A stretch of DNA of 15,287 nt from Conidiobolus incongruus B7586 (taxonomy: Eukaryota; Entomophthoromycota; Entomophthoromycetes; Entomophthorales; Conidiobolaceae), in NCBI GenBank assembly GCA_000697335.1, contig JNEM01014286.1:1-15287 (forward strand), read 5' to 3'. The notes beneath the pieces are model-generated. The model searched no databases. It worked only from the letters and a program-made list of their open reading frames with translations, and was not told where the DNA came from. Below, piece after piece: positions 8,524-15,287 of this stretch. Every line of letters begins with the position of its first letter. The first letter of the stretch is position 1. The translations under genes were made by a program, and so were the position numbers.

Positions 8524-9304
8524 ATACAATTCCAGTATATCTTATAAAAATGATATATATACTTATGACTTTTTCAACTAATTGAGAGAAAGAATGCCTT
8601 TTCTTTGTTATATACCATTCATTTATATAAAAGTCTAATTATTTATTTGACACACCCCTGATAAATCTATTTCATAATATATATATAGATTTAATTTTTT
8701 ATTTTTATGTAAATACAATTTGCGATCATAACCCCTTGTAGCATATCAATGATTTTTATTACTATTCAAACAAAAATCTAATTTTATTGTTAAATATTTC
8801 GAAACATTTTTTTATATCAAAAGGGTGATAAAAGTTTGGTTTAATTGATTGATTCATAAACTTGAATTGCTGTATATGAATTATAATCAATACAAAATTT
8901 TAATTTAATATATATAAAAATATTGAATACAGTATCAATGAGACTGTAAAAAGTCTTAAGATTAGTTACTCTATTATCATATTTTAATTCTTCTTCAATA
9001 TAAGTATTCAAACATTAAAATTTTTAAATATAGTAATTGTAATTAAAATAATTTTTTGAAAAGTGGGTTTTGAGTTTTAATATATTTAAAGTATTGAAAA
9101 CTGAATATTTAAAACCAAATAACTAAAAGGAATATTTTGAATGTATATATTGTTATATAAGATCTAGACTATAATTTTATAATAATAATTGTCGAATATT
9201 TAATTATGATTAATATATCTTCAGTAATATTCATATATGTCAGCATCATTCTCCTAATATTTTTTTCAACAAAATTGAATGTATATCTAATAATAAAATC
9301 TTCA
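8524..9304. other. AT-rich region upstream of gene B
   Basis: No gene, RNA or repeat was recognised between the gene B promoter and the second gene relic. Confidence 0.55.
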
Positions 9305-9783
9305 AGTTGATTATAATATTGATGCATAAGAATGTTGTTTTGTAATATATTTTATAAGTGAAAATTATTGTTAGAAAAGTACTTGCAATACAATTTAATA
9401 GATTTATTTATTAATTCTTCTCTTTATCATTTACTTACTATTGAGATATTGTAGTAGAATATCCGATTTTCCTATTTCGCTCTTTATTACTCCTGGATTT
9501 ATTTAGTTTATTCAGTAAATGTTAAAGGGTTAGGTTAAAATCTAACAAAGAGTATGGTTTGATTATTGAACAACAAAGCCAGTTTGAATTAGTAATAATA
9601 TTGACTAAAATATCAAATCAAGATGGACAAGTATTTCTGAAATATAACGAATCATATCATATTAATAGATCTATGAATAATATTTACAATATATGCTTGA
9701 AATTATTATATATCCGATTAAGTCTTATTAATATTATCACATTAATAAATATTAAAAATAATTCATTTTATCAAAATTTATAA
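9305..9783 (+). pseudogene. Gene relic, copy 2 of a pair (homologue at 4721-5090)
   Basis: It aligns with the relic at 4721-5090 from about 9305 to 9680. It shares ttgttagaaaagtact and a plus-strand frame that reads FSKC, a stop, then RVRLKSNKEYGLIIEQQ, FELVIILTKISNQDGQVFLK and YNES. The frame stays open from 9526 to a stop at 9781, but the nearest start-like codon is TTG at 9559, and the sequence after about 9680 no longer resembles copy 1 and is low in complexity. Compared with copy 1, cgaatcgaggcggacgg has become caaatcaagatggacaa: nearly all transitions, most removing CpG. Protein family not recognised; probably non-functional. Confidence 0.45.
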
Positions 9784-10929
9784 ATTGAATTTAATATCAA
9801 ATATATTTTTATAGTAAATCTCAATTATAACCTAATTATTTTTTACAATGTCATATATATTTGAATTAAATATAGAATAAATGTAAACATCAAATGAAAT
9901 CATTTGTTAAAATAACATTATATATTTTTTAGTTCTTTAATATTATTATGACTCTATACAATAATAAAAAAATACTTGTTATTGTATTTGCCAACTTTGA
10001 ACTTAAACTGATTTAAAATATATTAAACCATATTATTAAGTATATCAAACTCATATTACTAATAGTAATAATATTTTTACAATATTTATGAATAATCTAT
10101 CCAGTAATTGAATTTCTATTTTCTCATGATAAACAAAATAAATGGTGATATATTATTGTTCTGTAGTTTGAGTATATTATTTTAATTTCGAATCCATTAA
10201 ATTGGTTTAAAATTTTGATAGGATTAAATGATGAATTTTCAAATAGATAATGTTTTTAATATATATTATTTATTTTGAAAATTCAAAATTATTATTAATC
10301 TATATATTTAATAATAATATTTTTGATTTGTATTATACTGTTATTTATAAAACTCTCTTTTATGTTTATCTTGCATTTTTAATATTTTAATTAAATGTGC
10401 ATCGATTTTTCAAAATTATTTTTACTACAATCGAGTAAAATTTTGGATTTTATTAGATGAATTAATTGACTATAAGGATCTTGGATTGTATTAATTATAT
10501 TATATATTATTATAAAAAAATTAGCCTTCAAATAATATGAATTTGAGTATATGTATATAAAATAGTTTAAATATTAACCCTAATGCTCAATATAGAAACT
10601 TTAGAATATGTTAACGATACAAAATGCTGAAACAAATTTACTAACTTACTATTTTGGCAAAATAAAATTTTTATTGAAATATTAGAATAGTAATCAGAAT
10701 TTGATATATATTAAATGAAATATATATTAATATTATTAATTGAATTATGATACAAACCAAATCATTTATAAAATAAATAATATATGAATGAATTATTCAA
10801 ATTAATTTTAATAAATTTAAAATAAAAATAAAAAGTCAAAGCAATATCCAGTTAATATTTGAAAGAACTGAATCACTTTGAACAAAGGTAATTATATATT
10901 GAAACTATGATACATTTAAGGTAAGTGTT
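9784..10929. other. AT-rich 3' flank of gene C, nothing recognised
   Basis: No open frame longer than expected by chance, no RNA gene and no clear repeat. Only scattered CpG. Confidence 0.6.
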
Positions 10930-12402
10930 TTAAATTCTCTCCAAATCTAATCTCAAATTATCTGTGTTTAAAAGATATGGAGTTTGGACTTTCAATGGTT
11001 TACCTGAAGGTAAAGATCCAGTCGGTTTAACTCGGTAGCGTCTAATAATATATGAAAGTACAATCTTTTGTTCGGTGATAGAAAAGCTTTGGCCTAAACA
11101 CATACGATATCCCGCACCAAAAGAAAACCAATTGGAGTCTATTTTGTTGGTGTCGATATCATCTAAGAATCTGGAAGGATTGAAGGCATCCGGATCTTTA
11201 AAATAATCTGGGTTTCTGTTAATAGCATAAACAAACGTGTCAACAATAGCATTTTTGGGTATAGTGATGCCTTTGTAGTTGAAATCTTGTTTGCAAATCC
11301 AATTATACAATACAGTTACCGCAGGATATAGTCGCATTGATTCCTGAATCACTGCATATGTGTACTTTAACTGACTCAACTGATCTTGTGTTGGTATCTG
11401 AAATTTACTATTCTCATACTCGTCTTTACCAAATACATTCAAAACCTCTCGTCTGACCTTATCTTGAATATCGGGATGTTCAGCAAGTAAGTGGAGAGTT
11501 GCACATAGTGTGAATGAAGTAGTATCTTGACCTGCAAGGAAGAACATCAGAGTATTATACTTGATTTCGGCATCAGTCAAACTTTCTGGGTCGCTGCTAT
11601 TAGATAATAACATTAAACTCAAAATATCTTTGTAGTTCGAGTCGCTAGATTCTGCAATCACTTTCTTTCGCTCATCTAGTAATTGAGCAAAATACCGATT
11701 GACATAGTCTAATTTTTTATAAGCGGTAAAACGGAAAGGATTCCAAGGTCTATCGAGTGATGGAAAAAGAAAATAAAATGGATGTAATGAAGTGTTCAAA
11801 ACGTAGTTGAAATTAGAAACAAATTGATGCTTTTCTTTTGACAATATTCCATCAAACTTGACGTCCATAATTTCTCTTCCTAAGGCTTCGATAGTGATTC
11901 TTTGCATCCAATCAGCAATATCTACATTCTCAACATCTGAATCTCCCAATCTTTCAAACAATTCTTCCACACAATCGCTAAAAACATTCAAATTCCATCC
12001 TTTCTTAAATGCAGGATTAACTACCTTTCGATGCCTTTTCCACTGATCATAATTAGAAAATACGATATTATTGCCAAACATTTTATCACAGAGAGAGTCA
12101 GGTATTACATCATGAAGAGTAAGCTTATCGAATGTATGATGATCTGATATCATTTTCTTCAGCAATTCAGGGTCGCCACTCATCACTTTCCATTTCCAAG
12201 TAAAAAATATTCTTAAAACACCATGTTCTTGAAACATAGGCATCCAATCATCTATAATATGAATCATAGGGATACCTTTTAACATTTTTAGAGTATAGTT
12301 CAATATTGGTACTTGTGGAATTTGCTTGAGATTATCTGGTACTCGCACTTTCCAATATATCCAACTTAAGAAGACTGCTGTCAAAGTGGTTAATAATAAC
12401 AT
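10930..12402 (-). CDS. Cytochrome P450 monooxygenase (gene C), microsomal type
   Basis: Predicted ER-bound heme monooxygenase of 490 aa; substrate unknown. Short anchor at about residues 2-17, RVP at 20-22; C-helix WKRHR (121-125) then NPAF; I-helix AGQDTT (290-295); ESMR (354-357); FNPSRF (407-412), where A and B have Asp for the Asn; heme loop FGAGYRMCLG (428-437) with ligand Cys435. Like gene A it has LYNWICK after the K helix, with Trp368 at the position of Arg377 in B. It is the closest paralogue of A (shared FQE, SNYKDILSL, YNWICK, PTGSLPSGK). Intronless. The ATG at 12402 has A at -3, and the next upstream sequence holds the leader block shared with gene B. Overall fold and motifs are intact. 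Confidence 0.96.
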   Translation of the reverse strand: MLLLTTLTAVFLSWIYWKVRVPDNLKQIPQVPILNYTLKMLKGIPMIHIIDDWMPMFQEHGVLRIFFTWKWKVMSGDPELLKKMISDHHTFDKLTLHDVIPDSLCDKMFGNNIVFSNYDQWKRHRKVVNPAFKKGWNLNVFSDCVEELFERLGDSDVENVDIADWMQRITIEALGREIMDVKFDGILSKEKHQFVSNFNYVLNTSLHPFYFLFPSLDRPWNPFRFTAYKKLDYVNRYFAQLLDERKKVIAESSDSNYKDILSLMLLSNSSDPESLTDAEIKYNTLMFFLAGQDTTSFTLCATLHLLAEHPDIQDKVRREVLNVFGKDEYENSKFQIPTQDQLSQLKYTYAVIQESMRLYPAVTVLYNWICKQDFNYKGITIPKNAIVDTFVYAINRNPDYFKDPDAFNPSRFLDDIDTNKIDSNWFSFGAGYRMCLGQSFSITEQKIVLSYIIRRYRVKPTGSLPSGKPLKVQTPYLLNTDNLRLDLERI

Positions 12403-12418
12403 TTTATCAATTCAGTCC

Positions 12419-12437
12419 TGAATTCAATTCCAATATT
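12419..12437 (-). promoter_or_regulatory. Leader block shared with gene B
   Basis: The minus strand reads AATATTGGAA directly followed by TTGAATTCA, 17 to 35 bases before the ATG of gene C. Gene B has the same words separated by two extra bases. Gene A lacks them. Confidence 0.45.
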
Positions 12438-12450
12438 CAACTTGAGCAAA

Positions 12451-12458
12451 TAAATATA
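12451..12458 (-). promoter_or_regulatory. Possible TATA-like box of P450 gene C
   Basis: The minus strand reads TATATTTA, its first T lying 56 bases before the ATG. The position is close to the boxes of A and B, but the word is weaker. CATAAAAAATC at about 12461-12471 is an alternative. Confidence 0.3.
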
Positions 12459-12825
12459 TCGATTTTTTATGATTTAAATATCATTCAATTTTAATTTAAA
12501 TGTACAATATTCTTTTATATACCTTATTATTAATATCATATATGGAGTTTTTCAGGTTTTAATTTCAGGGGTTTATTAATTCAGTGAAAACCTATTATTT
12601 ATCATTCTTGATAAATTTGATTTAATTGTTATTTAATTAATAATTTAAACTAATTTAATCAAAATAGCTCTGCAATAAAAACAAATATCTTCTTATTCGA
12701 AATATCTAATAAATTCTTACTTATTACTATTTCTAGCTGAAAGTTGAAATAATTAATCTGATATTTTTGAACTAATATTCTATTCCTAACTTGAATGTAA
12801 TAGCTTGAAATCTGTTAAATATTAG

Positions 12826-12830
<5 letters not shown>

Positions 12831-12858
<28 letters not shown>
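12831..12858. repeat. (AT)14 microsatellite
   Basis: Fourteen uninterrupted AT units, the longest simple repeat in the window. Confidence 0.9.
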
Positions 12859-13327
12859 CAAAATAAACTATGATAATTAATATAAAAAATAATTAATGCA
12901 TTAAAGAATAATTAATATTTGTATTTGAATTAACATGAGATAACCCAATATTTATTATTCCTGAATATTTTGACTAAATCACCAAAGGACGAAATAATAG
13001 CAAATTATATAAGTCAACTTCGATCTAAATTGTACTAACAATTATCATTTTTACAGATTATGAAAAATGAAAAAAAAATCAATTTAATTATTATACATTA
13101 TCTTAAATTTAAATATATTTTATTATAGTATAAATAAATTAATCAAATAAAAATTATATGTACTAAATTTAATTTAACCAATATATGATTGCATAAATAT
13201 TACCAAAATATATATTAAAAAATTTCTGGGATTATTTAAAAAACCATAGTTGGAAATAATAGTTATAAACTCAATAATTCAATAATTCATAATATACATT
13301 TGATTATATGTGATTTTTTATTAACAG

Positions 13328-13343
13328 AATTAAATCATGGTTA
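13328..13343 (+). repeat. 16-bp word shared with 469-484
   Basis: Second copy, same orientation, of aattaaatcatggtta; atttccaattt follows about 20 bases later, as it does near the first copy. Confidence 0.25.
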
Positions 13344-14031
13344 TAGAACTGAAATCAATATTTCCAATTTATTTTTAATCTTTAATTATTGATTAAAGAC
13401 TAGTTAAAGAAATTGACCAAATATTTGGCAAATATCCGTTTTTTTCTTTATAAAACTGGTTAGTTTAATAAAATCAAATATTTGAAAATTAAGTAATAAA
13501 ATTCCAAAGTAATATATTATCAAATTATTTTTATTTCAAAATTTATCAAAAAAAATATCATGTTCTTAATATTTCCATTATATTTTATCAATCTCTGAAC
13601 TGTATAAAATCTATATATTCCTTTTTAAAAAGTATACCAGCATTTATTATTGTAATAAGTATATTATAAAACAACATTAGATTTCCCTAATAGTTTTTTA
13701 TAATATTTGATATTAAAGAAAAAAAATGAATATATTAAAAGATTCATTATTTTTATTATATATATATATATTAATATCGTAATGATATATAATATAAATA
13801 TAACTATATAATATTAATTTTATTAATTAGTGATTTATTTATAGTTTTTATTTTGAATGTCATAAACCAACTATAAATAGTATTAACTTTAATCCAAAAT
13901 TATTATTATTATTATCTTGAATTTAAAAAAATGAGAAATATTTTAATATTTGATTTTCAAATCTATTATTAATTTTGAATATTCAAAAATATATAAAATA
14001 AATTGGAAATTATATAGGTTTGAGCTTTAAA

Positions 14032-14060
14032 TCTATATATCTATATATATATATATATCT
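14032..14060. repeat. Imperfect (AT)n tract
   Basis: Two AT runs interrupted by CT steps, lying upstream of the transposase relic. Confidence 0.7.
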
Positions 14061-14182
14061 ATAATATATTTTTTGATTGAAAAATTAATTTTTTAAAGTT
14101 GATAATTTAATTTGATTTTATTAAAACCAAATAATAATCATCAAAAGACTTTTTTATTTTAATATTAGTTGAACTTAATTAT

Positions 14183-14467
14183 AAACCCTTTAAAATTATT
14201 TAAAATCTACAAACAGCTTTTAATAATAAATCATTATCTAAATTAACTATTTATTATTATATAAATTATTTTAAAGCTAAAAGAGAAATTATTCAAAATA
14301 TATTAAAATCTAATAAATTAATTTTAACTTTTATCTTTTCAATAATCAATATAATTAAAAAATATATTAATAAACACCTTTTTATTATAGCTAGAGAATT
14401 ATCAAAATATTTTAATATTAGTTTCATAAGCATATTATATATATTAAAGCTTAAATCTAATTATTAA
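14183..14467 (+). mobile_element. Tc1/mariner-type transposase relic (N-terminal DNA-binding region)
   Basis: A plus-strand frame reads KPFKII, a stop, then NLQTAFNNKSLSKLTIYYYI, NYFKAKREI, LKSNK, IIKKYINKHLFII and ARELSKYFNISFISILYILK, ending LKLKSNY before a stop at 14465-14467. This matches, without gaps over about 59 residues from FK to IL, the paired helix-turn-helix region I know from Tc1/mariner transposases: S..T(V/I)Y..(I/W)..FK.GR, then (R/K)SGRP, then (I/V)RELA..(L/F)NIS..S(V/I)..IL. Differences from that consensus are mostly those expected from G-to-A or C-to-T changes (Gly or Asp to Lys or Asn, Pro to Leu, Thr to Ile). LKLKS resembles Tc1 more than mariner. The catalytic part downstream is unreadable. 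It is a dead plain DNA transposon; ends not located. Confidence 0.6.
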
Positions 14468-15287
14468 AAAAATAAAATAGGTATTTAATAACTTAACTAT
14501 TAAGAGATTAGTTTTTTAAATTCTTATATATATTTTTATATAATTTGATTAATTATATATTATATAATTAATTTATATTTTTATAGCTATATTAATTATA
14601 TAAATAATATTAAATTATCTAATAAATTAGGTTTTTTTTTCTCTTAATTATTATTATTTTTTATCTTCCTTATTATCTTTAAAGATTAATATTATATTTT
14701 ATCAATATTATAATAATATTGGCATTATCTAATATAAATCCTAATATATTAATAACTTATTTATGTTTGAAGCTTGATTAGACTTTATTTATATCTTTAC
14801 ACTATACTATTATATTGTATGCCATATTATTTTATATTTTTTTTATATTATACTAGTTTAACTATCATTATATTTATAATAACTAAAATTTAAAAAATAC
14901 TACAATAACTATTATTAAATAAAACTTTTTTAAATTTTATTAAAAATGAAAGCTTTTAGAGCAAATTATTATAATTAATAAATTTAAATCTTTTTATATA
15001 ATCCTTTAATAAAAATATAAATCAAAATATTAGATTTATTCAAATCATCCTTATAAAAATCTCTTTAAATAGATATTTTATAAATAAATAAATATTAACT
15101 ATAATAATAAAATGTAATATTATATTTTATTTTGATTTAAATATTAAAAAATGTTTATAATAATTTATATATATCTTTTTTAAATAAAACTATATTTAAT
15201 TAATATTCTTAATATAATTTATAAAAACCTATTATTTTGCATAATAATTATAAAATAGATAAATTTAAAATTATAAAAAAATTTCTA
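14468..15287. other. Extremely AT-rich tract, probably the decayed rest of the transposon
   Basis: About 91 % A+T in 14881-15287, with C about twice as common as G on the plus strand. No CpG occurs between 13780 and the window end. The length from the relic's N-terminal region to the window end is about that of the rest of a Tc1/mariner element (typically 1-2 kb in total). A possible first catalytic motif (LSNK, from an LSDE-type motif) lies at 14615-14626 in the same frame as the DNA-binding relic, but its spacing is longer than usual. No terminal inverted repeats were identified by eye. Confidence 0.35.

Larger units (their letters stand above)
12472..13777. other. AT-rich region upstream of gene C
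   Basis: No coding-like stretch. It contains the long (AT) run at 12831-12858 and one copy of the 16-base word shared with 469-484. The two intergenic relics seen upstream of A and B have no visible third copy here. Confidence 0.55.

Noticed and set aside
9559-9783. The 74-codon plus-strand frame as a living gene
   Set aside because: It starts at TTG, has stops just upstream in the same frame, loses similarity to its homologue after about 9680 and ends in low-complexity Asn/Ile-rich text; kept only as part of a relic.
11858-12046. Plus-strand open frame opposite P450 gene C
   Set aside because: Antisense shadow of the same conserved segment as in gene A.
1755-12402. Introns within the P450 genes
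   Set aside because: Each gene is one open frame with all family motifs in order and normal length, so no intron needs to be assumed.
12831-12858. AT run as a replication origin or centromere-like element
   Set aside because: A plain dinucleotide microsatellite in an AT-rich genome; nothing else supports such a role.
14615-14626. LSNK as the first catalytic motif of the transposase
   Set aside because: It is in the right frame, but the distance from the helix-turn-helix part is longer than I expect for Tc1 or mariner and no second catalytic motif could be read, so it is mentioned only as tentative.
1-15287. tRNA, rRNA or CRISPR features
   Set aside because: No cloverleaf with tRNA box sequences, no rRNA-like conserved stretch and no regularly spaced repeats were found on reading the window.

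Overview
The window looks like nuclear DNA of a eukaryote, most likely a fungus with a very AT-rich genome. The three clear genes encode microsomal-type cytochrome P450s, each with an N-terminal membrane anchor. They are uninterrupted by introns, have TATA-like boxes about 53-56 bases before the ATG, and stand out as GC-richer islands in DNA that is otherwise roughly 80-90 % A+T. An early-diverging lineage rich in P450s, such as the Entomophthoromycotina (Conidiobolus-like), would fit. That placement is inference from protein flavour and composition only.

Layout: three P450 genes lie head-to-tail on the minus strand at 1755-3251 (A), 6968-8470 (B) and 10930-12402 (C), separated by about 3.7 kb and 2.5 kb. 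They are clearly paralogues and share long identical blocks. A and C resemble each other more than either resembles B. B differs most in the N-terminal anchor, the B-C loop and the segment after the K helix (the SRS5 area), so it probably has a different substrate preference. The reactions are unknown. All three keep the I-helix, ExxR and heme-cysteine motifs and should be active if expressed with a P450 reductase.

The intergenic DNA is not featureless. A homologous pair of protein-coding relics lies between A and B (about 4721-5090) and between B and C (about 9305-9680), and they align codon for codon over their best part. Further GC-richer, coding-like islands sit at 834-1016, 3970-4414, 5290-5760 and 6760-6916; I could not identify their families. 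These look like decayed or fragmentary genes in a gene-family neighbourhood.

The right end (about 13780-15287) is the most AT-rich part, with no CpG at all in about 1.5 kb. It carries, on the plus strand, a recognisable relic of a Tc1/mariner transposase DNA-binding region. Its departures from the family consensus look like G-to-A and C-to-T transitions. The same transition bias separates the two intergenic relics. Together these suggest cytosine deamination or a RIP-like process shaping the non-genic DNA.

No rRNA, tRNA, CRISPR array or retroviral/LTR element was recognised. I see no clearly new biological system. The best leads are the P450 cluster's mosaic ancestry, the missing conserved arginine in A and C, the paired relics and the transposase fossil.
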